Positions 52,747 through 61,374 of a stretch of DNA of 64,000 nt are shown here, piece after piece. The translations under genes were made by a program, and so were the position numbers. Every line of letters begins with the position of its first letter. Within the stretch, counting starts at the first letter, position 1. This DNA is from Ruminococcus sp. 210702-SL.1.03. Its GTDB lineage: Bacteria; Bacillota; Clostridia; Oscillospirales; Ruminococcaceae. The notes below the pieces were generated by a model. It made no database searches and was not told the DNA's origin. It saw only the letters and a list, made by a program, of their open reading frames with translations. The stretch covers positions 1 through 64,000 of the forward strand of contig NZ_JAJCLZ010000003.1 of NCBI RefSeq assembly GCF_020559915.1, written 5' to 3'.

Positions 52747-53463
52747 ATGCTTCAACAGAAAGAATTTAACGGTGATTTTATAAATCAGGAGGATTTTAAT
52801 ACTACGCCGATATTCAGCGATACTGAAAAGCATCTTGCTTGCATTTTTGTGCTCGATACTTCCGGCTCGATGACTCTGCATAACGCTATCGACCAGCTTA
52901 ACATGGGGCTGAAAATTTTTAAGGAGCAGACTATTCGGGATAATTCCACAATGGCGCAGGCTTGCATAGATATTGCTTTGATCTCTTTCGACAGCAAAGT
53001 ACAAGTTATTCAGGATTTTACTCCTATTTCTCAAATGATAACGCCAAACCTTGAAGCATACGGACAAACTAAAATGGGCGAAGCGCTCGATACCGCTATG
53101 GATATGATCACCCGCAGAAAGAAAGCATATGTGGCGTCGGGAACGCCCTATTTCCGCCCGTGGCTTTTCTGCATTACCGACGGTCAGCCTACTGATGGCT
53201 ATAAAGAAGCCGCCGAAAGACTGCAATGGATGGAAGAAAACAGAAAGCTTGTTTCCTACTGCATAGGCGTAGAGGGCTGCAATTATTCTGTTATGCAGGA
53301 GATCTTTGACCCTAACAGCATTTTCGGTCTGAAAGACTGCGATTTCGTAGGGCTTTTCAAATTCGTATCTGCCAGCATTACTCCTGTTATCAATAGTAAG
53401 GAAGGTACTCCTTCGGTAGATGTTGATATTCCATCAAGTATGTTCCGTATCCCGCTGAACTAA
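52747..53463 (+). CDS. von Willebrand factor A domain protein, TerY-like
   Basis: The 238-residue soluble vWA protein has the MIDAS motif D37-T-S-G-S41, the following TKMGEALD (MIDAS Thr) and TDGQPTDG (MIDAS Asp). ACAGGAGGA precedes the ATG. TerY-type vWA proteins occur with a PP2C and a protein kinase in the TerY-P triad described for Ter stress systems, and this gene is followed by exactly those two. Metal-dependent protein binding is expected. No other ter gene is visible. Confidence 0.87.
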   Translation: MLQQKEFNGDFINQEDFNTTPIFSDTEKHLACIFVLDTSGSMTLHNAIDQLNMGLKIFKEQTIRDNSTMAQACIDIALISFDSKVQVIQDFTPISQMITPNLEAYGQTKMGEALDTAMDMITRRKKAYVASGTPYFRPWLFCITDGQPTDGYKEAAERLQWMEENRKLVSYCIGVEGCNYSVMQEIFDPNSIFGLKDCDFVGLFKFVSASITPVINSKEGTPSVDVDIPSSMFRIPLN

Positions 53464-53506
53464 TTTTTAGAGCAAAAATATAATTATTGAAAGCAGGTGG
53501 CAGTCA

Positions 53507-54859
53507 TTGTTAGGCTTTTTTAAGATCTCGGCGATCGGTAAATCACATCTCGCAAAGTCTGATGGAGTTTGTCAGGACTATTCAGACGTTGTGCAGACAA
53601 ACGAAGACATGATAATAGCCGCGATAGCTGACGGACTCGGCAGTGCTGAAAAGTCAGATATTGGCTCGCAGATAGCTGTAAAAACGGTATTAGATCATAT
53701 AAGCGGAAGGATAAAGCCCTCGAAAAAGGCTGATCTTTATATCAATGCTCTTCATGAAGCATTTCAGTTTGCATATAGAACCGTTATAACGTATGCAAAA
53801 AATCAAAATGACGATCCAAAGATGTATAATACCACTCTTACTGTCGCTATATATAACGGCAAAGATCTGTATTACGGACAATGCGGCGACGGCGGTATTG
53901 TTGCGCTGACATATGACGGCGATTACATATGCGTGACCGACGTTATGAAAGGCGAGGAATTTAACGAAACGTTTCCTTTGCTTTGCGGCGAGGGATACTG
54001 GACTTTCGGCAAAGCAGACCTGCCGATCTGCGCATTTACGATGATGACCGACGGCATATATGATATTGTATGCTCGCCGCTTCTTGCAAATGAAAAACAA
54101 AAGATATATGTGCCTTTCATAAGGCGCTTTATGGACAGAAATGTTTTGAAAGCGAATGATCCCGAAGATTTCAGAAAATTGCAAGAGAGCATTTCTGCCT
54201 TTATTTCCGGCAACGGCATACCGGGTGTTACCGATGATAAAACGATTGTCGGCGTGATAAACACTAAGGTAGTTCCGAAGCTAAAAGACGAAGAATACTA
54301 CCGCGAGCCTGATTGGAAAGCTTTAAAAAGAAAGCAGTATGAGATAATGGATAGGGAGTATAACACTTCTTCTGTCAGACCCCATGTCACTCCGCAAAAG
54401 AGCGCTGGTGTATCAGAAAACTATCGAGCGCAGATAGATGACTGCCAAAGAAAGCTTGCAGAAGAGAAGGCGAAGAATAAAAAGCTTGCAGATAAGCTGA
54501 TGAAGGCTTTGTTCGTTGAATCTATCTTAATTCTGATTCTTATTGCGGCAATATTGCTTTTGGTATTCGGCTCAGAAAAAAAAAGCGGTCACGAGAAAAA
54601 AGCGGAGTCTGGCAGTTCATTCTCTGCTGCTGACTCCAAAAAGGAAAAAAAGAAAACTGAAAAAACGGACGATTTAAGTTCTCAGCCTGCCGTTACAAAC
54701 ATTATTTCAAAAATACCTGAGGATATAATCAGCAAAGTGCAGATAGCTGGCGAAGATGTAGTAGTTACTGATAGTACTGTTGATGAACCTCAGAGCGACG
54801 ACATAAGCACTTCTGACGACGCCGATAACGAACCGCCCGCAGCGGAGTATGCCGAATAA
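53507..54859 (+). CDS. PP2C-like phosphatase with C-terminal membrane span
   Basis: The 450-residue protein has a PP2C_2-type domain (about 1-260: CQDYSD, D42-G-L-G-S, TMMTDGIYDIV, GVTDDKTIVGV). A coiled linker and a span (ALFVESILILILIAAILLLV) follow, then a Lys/Glu-rich and Ser/Thr-rich outside tail. The start is a TTG at 53507, with AGGTGG upstream; no ATG fits better. It is the phosphatase of the TerY-P-like triad and stands apart from the soluble PP2C at 39762. Confidence 0.85.
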   Translation: MLGFFKISAIGKSHLAKSDGVCQDYSDVVQTNEDMIIAAIADGLGSAEKSDIGSQIAVKTVLDHISGRIKPSKKADLYINALHEAFQFAYRTVITYAKNQNDDPKMYNTTLTVAIYNGKDLYYGQCGDGGIVALTYDGDYICVTDVMKGEEFNETFPLLCGEGYWTFGKADLPICAFTMMTDGIYDIVCSPLLANEKQKIYVPFIRRFMDRNVLKANDPEDFRKLQESISAFISGNGIPGVTDDKTIVGVINTKVVPKLKDEEYYREPDWKALKRKQYEIMDREYNTSSVRPHVTPQKSAGVSENYRAQIDDCQRKLAEEKAKNKKLADKLMKALFVESILILILIAAILLLVFGSEKKSGHEKKAESGSSFSAADSKKEKKKTEKTDDLSSQPAVTNIISKIPEDIISKVQIAGEDVVVTDSTVDEPQSDDISTSDDADNEPPAAEYAE

Positions 54860-54883
54860 AAACATAGGAGCTGTTGCATAAAC

Positions 54884-56134
54884 ATGGATATGACATATAA
54901 AAGCAATGACGGCGTTTCTTATACTTTGATCTCGCCTGCTCTGGCTTCAGGCGGCGAGGGCTGTATTTATGAGATCAAAAACCACCCCGATATTGTTGCG
55001 AAAATATATCATGAAGAAAAGTGTACAGAATCGCGCCATGATAAGATAAAGGCTATGCTTCTGACATCTTCAAGCAAGCTGCCGGAATGTGCGTGGCCGA
55101 AGGCGATACTGTATAAAGGCGGTCAGTTTTGCGGTTATATAATGGATAAAAAGAGCGGATACAGCGATCTTGCGGAGTTTTATTCGCCCCAGAGCCACGA
55201 AAATAACGTATGGTCAAAGTTTATTCTTGCAGCTGCAAATATATCGGCGGCTGTTTACAATATTCATGCATGTGGGCATATAATCGGCGATCTGAACCCC
55301 AACAATATTTTAGTCGATGTGAATAGCTGTAAAGTAGTTATAGTCGATACCGATTCTTTTCATATACGGCAAAACGGCGCGATAATGCCATGTACAGTTG
55401 TGACTCCTGAGTATATACCGAAAGAACTTCAAGGCAAGGATTTTAAGAAAAGCGAGGCGTGGAGATCATTCAGTGAATCTACCGATAATTTTGCTCTTGC
55501 GATAATCATATTCAGACTTTTGATGAATGGCGTTCATCCTTTTGCCTGCACTGCTGTAAGCGTTTCGGGAAGTCAGTTTCAGCCGGAGATGAATATTGCA
55601 AACGGCTACTGCGCATATTTCAGCGATACGAATCATAATGGAAATCTGCTGGTAACGATACGCTCGCCGTTTATATCCATATTTCCGGAAAAGATACAAA
55701 AGCTTTTTGCGCGCGCTTTTGTGGCAGACGCATCTCAGCGACCCTCTGCTTACGAGTGGTATGACGCAATGATGTGTTTGGCAGGCTCGCTGAAAAAATG
55801 CAGCGAGAATCCAATGCATATGTATTACTCGGGCAAACCCGTATGCTCGTGGTGCGAATACGAGCAAAGCATACCTGTAAGAAAAAAGTACATTATGGAT
55901 AACATCAAGATAGATGAATATAAACCCAAGCCTAAACCCAAGTCTAAACCTAAGCCAAAGCCAAAGCCGAAACCTAAAGATGAGCCTACTCCAAAGCCGA
56001 AGCCTGCGCCCACACCTGTTCCGCTTCCTGAGGAGCACAAGGACACATCTTCCGAAGGCTTTTGGCTTGCGCTGTTCTTGATTTGTTTGATAATAGCTTT
56101 GGTCGTTGCATTTTCCAACGGATTGTTTCTCTAG
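54884..56134 (+). CDS. Protein-kinase-like protein with Pro-Lys linker and C-terminal span (TerY-P kinase)
   Basis: The 416-residue protein has a Gly-loop ASGGEGCIYE (21-30), Lys K40 in VAKIY, catalytic loop GDLNPNNILV (D136, N141) and a DTD in place of DFG at 155-157, in the style of the kinase found in TerY-P triads. A zinc-ribbon-like motif (CSENPMHMYY...CSWCEY) follows at the end of the domain. A KPKPKPK-type linker (about 345-375) and a C-terminal span (FWLALFLICLIIALVVAF) complete it. It pairs with the vWA and PP2C genes. Activity is plausible since K, D and N are kept. Confidence 0.83.
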   Translation: MDMTYKSNDGVSYTLISPALASGGEGCIYEIKNHPDIVAKIYHEEKCTESRHDKIKAMLLTSSSKLPECAWPKAILYKGGQFCGYIMDKKSGYSDLAEFYSPQSHENNVWSKFILAAANISAAVYNIHACGHIIGDLNPNNILVDVNSCKVVIVDTDSFHIRQNGAIMPCTVVTPEYIPKELQGKDFKKSEAWRSFSESTDNFALAIIIFRLLMNGVHPFACTAVSVSGSQFQPEMNIANGYCAYFSDTNHNGNLLVTIRSPFISIFPEKIQKLFARAFVADASQRPSAYEWYDAMMCLAGSLKKCSENPMHMYYSGKPVCSWCEYEQSIPVRKKYIMDNIKIDEYKPKPKPKSKPKPKPKPKPKDEPTPKPKPAPTPVPLPEEHKDTSSEGFWLALFLICLIIALVVAFSNGLFL

Positions 56135-56160
56135 ATATACAATAAAAGGAGTATCGTAAT

Positions 56161-59013
56161 ATGCCAAACAGATGCGCAAAATGCGGAAAAATACTTAATG
56201 GAAGTAATATATGCCCAGTTTGCGGAAGCGCGGCGGTTAATTCTAATGTTCAAAAACAGCAAAGCGGATCTGAGAAGGTGATCTGCCGTAATTGCGGAAA
56301 GGTGTATCAGAATAAAAAACAGATATGCCCGGTATGCGGAGCTAAAAATGCAGCCTACGTTCCAAAAGCTAAGGTGAGCGCTGATGACCATTGCCCGAAT
56401 TGCGGAAAGAAACTTGGCTCGGCTGAAATGATCTGCCCCGTATGCGGATATGTAAGGCAGGGTGAGCCTAAATCTAAGCCGAATCCGAAGCCTGTACCGC
56501 CTATTCCTGCGCCTGTTCCTCCAAAGCACCGCCGCTCATTCCTTCCACTCCTCCCCATAGCGGCCGTAGTTTCAGTAGCGGCGGTAATATACATCTACCG
56601 CTCTACATCGAGCAATATGCCCGAAACTGCCATTGCGAACGCCGACGCCGCAGCCGAACTTGTTACGGCTCAGCAGACGGTAGGCGAGGCGCTGAACGAG
56701 GTAATGTCTACCGACGAATTTGACAAAGCCGATATAGATACCCGCAAAGAGCTTGTGGGCGGCGCGCTTGACGATATGCAGAAGCAGGGATATATCCAAG
56801 AACCTGTTTACAACGCGGTGTCTGAGATTTATGAATATGATTATACAGCAGGCGGCAAAGGCGGCGTTATGATCGTCGAATTCAGCGACGATGTGAGCGG
56901 CATTGCCAAAGATTACGCCGATAAGGACAGCAGCGGCAAGGTGATAAACGTAAAAAATAAGCTTGAGTACGACGCTTCAAAGTACTCTTACAAAGAAAAA
57001 GACCTCTCTGCTAAGGTGATGTATGGTCTGGGGTATGATGAAATGCTCAGAGAACTGAAAAATCGTGATAACGTTTGGAACTCTGAGGGATTGAAAGCAT
57101 ATATCGACGAGGATTGCACCGTAGAAGATTTTGCAGACAGTTTAGGCGAATGTTCATTTTTAGATATACGCGAACATGGTATGATGTACCAAGAAACTCC
57201 CGTTATATGCACTATGGAGATAGTTACGGAAGATAATTTAATTAAGTATTTAGATGATGTATTAAACGACAGAGTTATACTGATCAACTTTGAAGATGAC
57301 CCAAGTCATGCTAAATATGTCCTAATGCCTGATTTCTTCACCAAGCATTATCAAAACAATGAACTCAGCAACACTATAATATATATCGGTGCTTGTCATG
57401 CTTATCAAAATGACAAGCTTGTCAGCTCATTCAAAAAATCCGGTGCAAAAAGTGTTGTAGCCTGCACTGATACGGTTTATAGTTATTACAATTATTACAT
57501 CGTAGACGCTTTTGTTTACAGCTTGCTGAGCGGCGATACCGTCAACGAGGCGCTGAAATATGCTGCCGATATGTGGGGCGGCGATGATATACAGTGGGCG
57601 AATAAATATTTTGCAAGCAATGCAGATATAAAGGCAGAGATAGCAGTGCCAAAAATTGCTTGCGGCGGCGATCAGCGGCTTGTTACCGTTGTGGAAAAGG
57701 AAGAAGCCAAAACGCCTGAGCTTGTTAAGGAAATAGTCAGCTGGACAGCCGACAAAGAACCCGGCGCGGGAGATACATGGATAGATACTTTTGAAATGTA
57801 CGAAAGCTACCGCGATAAATATGGATTTGAGCAAAACGAAATGTGGTTTCAAGACCTTGACGGCGACGGTACGCCCGAACTCATCGTCGGCGGCTACGGA
57901 ATGCGCGTAAACGAGCCTGAACAGCATTTCTTTGCGGTGTACAACAAGAGCGGGTCGGTAGAGGACGGGCTGACTACATTGTGGACTGCGCGCCGCGACT
58001 ATGGTCATAAGGCGTTCACATTGCAGGCTTATAAAGACTCTTCGGGAAACCTCAGTTTTGCGGACGGAGAGCTTTATGAATACACAAGCTCAGGCCAGTC
58101 AAGCGGCGACGGCGCATACGGATTATACACTTTTACATTCGGCAATTCAGGCAACTGGACGAAATCAGAAGAAAAGTTCTACTTCACTAAAAGTTCAGAC
58201 AACGGAAGCGAAGTTTACAACAGCTTTAAGGTAAGCGGAAGCAACGTTGAAGCAGGCAAATTCAAAAGCAGCTTCAACAGCTATTTCAGTGGAAAAACGC
58301 CGCTGAAAGCAAATGTGAAAACTATACTTCTGACCGACTACAAGAGCATGACGCAGGCGGAGCGCGAGCAGGCGCTCACCGAGTCGTACAATGCTTTCAG
58401 TTACAAAGAGGACAGCAGTATATCTGCACCGCTGAGCGATATGGTGAACAGCATTTCCGAAAAAGCGGAAGAGCCGAAAGCCGACAGCTCGTCTGAAAAG
58501 CCTTCGGACAATTCGCAGGAGCAGAAGCAAAATTCATCAGACCCGTTCGCAGTATACGCCGACAAGCTCGCAAAGCTTTATGCGGAAAAGAGCGGGCCTT
58601 CGCCGTATTACTATGTGGTAGACCTTGATCTTGACGGCAATTATGAGCTTGTGTGGATAGACGAGGGCGGGGCTTCTACATCTGAGGCAAGAGTTTTCAA
58701 GGCGGACAGCTCAGGAAATCTCGCCGACCTCGGAACATTCAACTGCGGAGGACGTGCGCAGCTGCTTTATTCCTCCTACTACGGCTGTTTCGTGACGGAT
58801 TATCTCTCGACCGACGTCAATGACAATTACGAGAACATCGAGTTTATCAACAAAGTAAGCGTATCTTCGGGAAAAGTCAGCACTGAAAAGGTGGCTGAAA
58901 CGTCGATGAGCGAGAGGGACGCTTATGGATTATCCTCGCCGACAGCGGGATACAGCTATGACGGAGGCGGCGCTGATGAAATCAAAGCGCTAGCCATGAG
59001 CAATCAATTCTGA
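56161..59013 (+). CDS. Triple zinc-ribbon membrane protein with caspase/CHAT-like protease domain
   Basis: The 950-residue protein has three zinc ribbons (5-22, 42-60, 78-96), a Pro/Lys linker, a span (about 128-147) and an outside region. At about 330-480 it shows a clan CD-like layout: DIREHGMMYQETPVICT with His339, and IIYIGACHAYQNDKL with Cys412, followed by GAKSVVACTDTVYSYYNYY. This is the strand-HG...strand-ACH arrangement of caspase/CHAT/gingipain-type peptidases. The C-terminal part has Asp-loop segments (DLDGDGTPELIVGG, DLDLDGNYELVW) and a Ser-rich linker. It ends the island, before a strong terminator. Protease activity is inference. Confidence 0.8.
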   Translation: MPNRCAKCGKILNGSNICPVCGSAAVNSNVQKQQSGSEKVICRNCGKVYQNKKQICPVCGAKNAAYVPKAKVSADDHCPNCGKKLGSAEMICPVCGYVRQGEPKSKPNPKPVPPIPAPVPPKHRRSFLPLLPIAAVVSVAAVIYIYRSTSSNMPETAIANADAAAELVTAQQTVGEALNEVMSTDEFDKADIDTRKELVGGALDDMQKQGYIQEPVYNAVSEIYEYDYTAGGKGGVMIVEFSDDVSGIAKDYADKDSSGKVINVKNKLEYDASKYSYKEKDLSAKVMYGLGYDEMLRELKNRDNVWNSEGLKAYIDEDCTVEDFADSLGECSFLDIREHGMMYQETPVICTMEIVTEDNLIKYLDDVLNDRVILINFEDDPSHAKYVLMPDFFTKHYQNNELSNTIIYIGACHAYQNDKLVSSFKKSGAKSVVACTDTVYSYYNYYIVDAFVYSLLSGDTVNEALKYAADMWGGDDIQWANKYFASNADIKAEIAVPKIACGGDQRLVTVVEKEEAKTPELVKEIVSWTADKEPGAGDTWIDTFEMYESYRDKYGFEQNEMWFQDLDGDGTPELIVGGYGMRVNEPEQHFFAVYNKSGSVEDGLTTLWTARRDYGHKAFTLQAYKDSSGNLSFADGELYEYTSSGQSSGDGAYGLYTFTFGNSGNWTKSEEKFYFTKSSDNGSEVYNSFKVSGSNVEAGKFKSSFNSYFSGKTPLKANVKTILLTDYKSMTQAEREQALTESYNAFSYKEDSSISAPLSDMVNSISEKAEEPKADSSSEKPSDNSQEQKQNSSDPFAVYADKLAKLYAEKSGPSPYYYVVDLDLDGNYELVWIDEGGASTSEARVFKADSSGNLADLGTFNCGGRAQLLYSSYYGCFVTDYLSTDVNDNYENIEFINKVSVSSGKVSTEKVAETSMSERDAYGLSSPTAGYSYDGGGADEIKALAMSNQF

Positions 59014-59028
59014 CAAATGGATATTTTT

Positions 59029-59079
59029 ACGCCGCAGGGCTGATGGGTCATGGACTCGGAGGGACTGCGGCGTTTTTTT
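59029..59079 (+). terminator. Terminator of the type VII island
   Basis: ACGCCGCAG pairs with CTGCGGCGT and is followed by T7 (59072-59078). It closes the 30-kb + strand block 16 bases after the last stop codon. Confidence 0.85.
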
Positions 59080-59088
59080 GGCCGCCTC

Positions 59089-59117
59089 TTGCCCAAACCC
59101 CGCGAATATGTTATAAT
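59089..59117 (+). promoter_or_regulatory. Promoter of the LysR gene
   Basis: TTGCCC (59089-59094) and TATAAT (59112-59117) with a 17-base spacer lie about 45 bases before the ATG at 59160. Confidence 0.65.
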
Positions 59118-59159
59118 AATCATACTCCCAAAAAACCTCAAAAAAGGACGACTCAAAAA

Positions 59160-60065
59160 ATGACCCTACAACAATTAAAATACTTTACTGCCGTTGCGGA
59201 ATGCGGCAATATCACTGAAGCGGCGGAAAAGCTATTCATCGCGCAGCCCAGCCTTACTTCGGCTATCCATAGTCTGGAAAATGAGATGGGCGTTACCGCT
59301 TTTATTCGCTCGAATAAGGGCGTTGAGCTTACACGCGATGGCGAGGTGCTGCTCTCTTACGCGCGTCAGCTGCTTGAACAGGCGGACGTTATGACCGAGC
59401 ATTTTCGCGGCGAACATTCGCAAAAGCCGAGATTTAGCGTTTCCTGCCAGCATTATTCGTTTGCCGTGAACGCTTTTGTTGACGTTATCAGAAAATATAA
59501 CGCCGATACTTACAGCTTCACCCTCCGCGAAACGCAGACTTACGAGATAATCGACGACGTTTCCGTTGGCAGAAGCGAGATCGGCATACTATACCTCAGC
59601 GAGCACAATGGATCAGTCCTCTCAAAGCTGATACGCAAGAATGACCTCACATTTCAGCAGCTTTACTGCGCACGCCCGCACGTCTTTATCTCCTGCGAAC
59701 ACCCCCTCGCCGCTAAGAACACGATAACCACCGCCGACCTCGAGCCTTACCCCTACCTCGTTTTCGAGCAGGGCAAGCATAACTCGTTCTACTTCTCAGA
59801 GGAATTTCTCAGCGCGCTGGAGCTGCCTAAAAACATCATGGTGCGCGACAGAGCCACCCTCTTCAACCTGCTCATCGGCTTGAACGGCTTCACCGTATGC
59901 TCGGGCATAATCGACTCTGGGCTGAACGGCGAAAATATAATCGCCCGCCCGCTCGACTCCGACTGCGAGATGCGCATAGGCATAGTAACCAAGAAAAACG
60001 CCGTGCTCAGCCGCTACGGAAAATGCTACCTTGAGCAGCTTAAAGTACATCTGTCGATAGATTGA
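59160..60065 (+). CDS. LysR family transcriptional regulator
   Basis: The 301-residue regulator has an N-terminal winged helix (LQQLKYFTAVAECGNITEAAEKLFIAQPSLTSAIHSLE) and a periplasmic-binding-like effector domain. I choose the ATG at 59160, since the frame extension back to 59043 runs through the terminator and promoter. It likely controls the adjacent MetE-like gene, which follows at 60174 on the same strand. The effector is unknown; for a methionine-cycle target, homocysteine (as for MetR) is one candidate. Confidence 0.92.
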   Translation: MTLQQLKYFTAVAECGNITEAAEKLFIAQPSLTSAIHSLENEMGVTAFIRSNKGVELTRDGEVLLSYARQLLEQADVMTEHFRGEHSQKPRFSVSCQHYSFAVNAFVDVIRKYNADTYSFTLRETQTYEIIDDVSVGRSEIGILYLSEHNGSVLSKLIRKNDLTFQQLYCARPHVFISCEHPLAAKNTITTADLEPYPYLVFEQGKHNSFYFSEEFLSALELPKNIMVRDRATLFNLLIGLNGFTVCSGIIDSGLNGENIIARPLDSDCEMRIGIVTKKNAVLSRYGKCYLEQLKVHLSID

Positions 60066-60071
60066 AACTAT
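60057..60071 (+). promoter_or_regulatory. Possible LysR binding site
   Basis: ATAG-N7-CTAT, a 15-base palindrome of the T-N11-A type recognised by LysR proteins, overlaps the stop codon of the lysR gene. It lies about 60 bases before the expected start of the MetE-like transcript. A second small palindrome (AGTA-TTT-TACT) lies at about 60090-60100. Confidence 0.4.
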
Positions 60072-60094
60072 GGACAATGCGCAGTTAAAAGTAT

Positions 60095-60123
60095 TTTACT
60101 ATCTGAATTATCCATGCTATAAT
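60095..60123 (+). promoter_or_regulatory. Promoter of the MetE-like gene
   Basis: TTTACT (60095-60100, 4 of 6) and TATAAT (60118-60123) with a 17-base spacer. The weak -35 fits a promoter needing the neighbouring LysR protein. Confidence 0.55.
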
Positions 60124-60173
60124 ATTATCACAGCAAACCGATAGGCATTATTTTATGGAAAGAGGTAGTAAAA

Positions 60174-61289
60174 ATGAGCAATATCAAGTCACCATACCGC
60201 TACGATCACGTCGGCAGTTTTCTTCGTCCCGAAGAGCTGAAACAGGCGAGAAAGGACTTTAAGGCGGGCAAAGTCAGCAGGGAAGAGCTTACGGCGATCG
60301 AGGACAAGGCGATAACCGCGTTGGTGGAAAAGCAGAAAAAGGCAGGCTTTCACATCATCACCGACGGCGAGTACAGAAGAGAATTTTGGCACCTCGACTT
60401 TATGTGGGGATTTGAGGGCGTTGCTCACGAGAATACAGGCTCGGGCGTGCAGTTCAGCGGCGAGCTGGCGGCGCTTGACGACACATATCTGGTCGGCAAG
60501 ATCAAGGCCGCCCCGCACCCGTTCGTTGAGTACTTCAAGTTCTTAAAGCGGTTTGAGGACGAGCAGACCGTTGCGAAATACACGATTCCCGCACCCGCGC
60601 AGACTTTCCAGCAGATGATAGTTCCGCAGAATATCGAGCAGACGAGGAAGTTTTACAGCACCAACGAGGAGCTTATTCAGGACATCGGCGCTGCTTATCA
60701 GGCGGTTATAAAGCAGTTTTACGATGCAGGCTGCCGCGATCTACAGCTCGACGACTGCACTTGGGGCGCGGTAGTGGGCGACGCCGCGAAGCAGAGATAC
60801 GAGTCGCTCGGCATCGACATCGAGGACGTGAAAAAGCAGCTTTTGGAGGTAAATAACCTCGCGTTGGCGAACAAGCCCGCCGATATGGTGATAACTTCGC
60901 ACATTTGCAGGGGCAATTATCACTCTACATATTTTACCAGCGGGCCGTATGACTCGGTAGCCGATTACGTTTTCGCGCACGAGAACGTTGACGCTCTGCT
61001 GTTGGAGTATGACGATGAGAGAAGCGGCGGCTTTGAACCCCTTGCAAAGGTTTCGCCCGACAAAAAGGTGGTACTCGGACTCATCACCTCGAAAACGCCC
61101 GAGCTTGAGGACAAGCAGGCGGTGATCGCGCGCATACACGAAGCGGCGAAGTTTATCCCCCTCGAAAGGCTCTGCCTCAGCCCGCAGTGCGGCTTCGCTT
61201 CCTGCGAGATCGGCAACAAGCTGACCGAGCAAGAGCAGTGGGCAAAGCTAGCGCTCGTAAAGGAGATAGCGGAAGAAGTTTGGAGATAA
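60174..61289 (+). CDS. MetE C-terminal-like methyltransferase (YxjG/YxjH type)
   Basis: The 371-residue protein corresponds to the C-terminal, Zn-dependent half of cobalamin-independent methionine synthase, as in B. subtilis YxjG/YxjH. Visible blocks are YDHVGSFLRPEELKQAR, ITDGEYRREFWHLDF, LQLDDCTW, the Zn ligands in TSHICRGNYHS and the late Cys in LSPQCGFAS. The methyl donor is unknown, because the N-terminal folate half is absent. AAAGAGG stands before the ATG. It has its own promoter and a terminator at 61332. Regulation by the upstream LysR is likely. Confidence 0.9.
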   Translation: MSNIKSPYRYDHVGSFLRPEELKQARKDFKAGKVSREELTAIEDKAITALVEKQKKAGFHIITDGEYRREFWHLDFMWGFEGVAHENTGSGVQFSGELAALDDTYLVGKIKAAPHPFVEYFKFLKRFEDEQTVAKYTIPAPAQTFQQMIVPQNIEQTRKFYSTNEELIQDIGAAYQAVIKQFYDAGCRDLQLDDCTWGAVVGDAAKQRYESLGIDIEDVKKQLLEVNNLALANKPADMVITSHICRGNYHSTYFTSGPYDSVADYVFAHENVDALLLEYDDERSGGFEPLAKVSPDKKVVLGLITSKTPELEDKQAVIARIHEAAKFIPLERLCLSPQCGFASCEIGNKLTEQEQWAKLALVKEIAEEVWR

Positions 61290-61331
61290 CAGGCTAAAAC
61301 ATCTTTCAAATTTGGTGAATTACACGTTTTG

Positions 61332-61364
61332 AAAAAGGGCAGGGAAGAGATCTCTGCTCTTTTT
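61332..61364 (+). terminator. Terminator after the MetE-like gene
   Basis: AAAAAGGGCAG pairs with CTGCTCTTTTT (one G-U) around GGAAGAGATCT and ends in a T-run. Confidence 0.8.
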
Positions 61365-61374
61365 CGTTTGCTGC

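Noticed and set aside
29262..59013. LXG polymorphic toxins and immunity genes in the T7SS island
   Set aside because: No protein has the LXG N-terminal layout with a toxin tail, and no short immunity-like genes follow. The large proteins carry Sec signals or spans instead.
59043..59159. 39-residue N-terminal extension of the LysR protein
   Set aside because: It would be translated from a region containing the terminator and the lysR promoter; the conserved winged helix starts at 59160.
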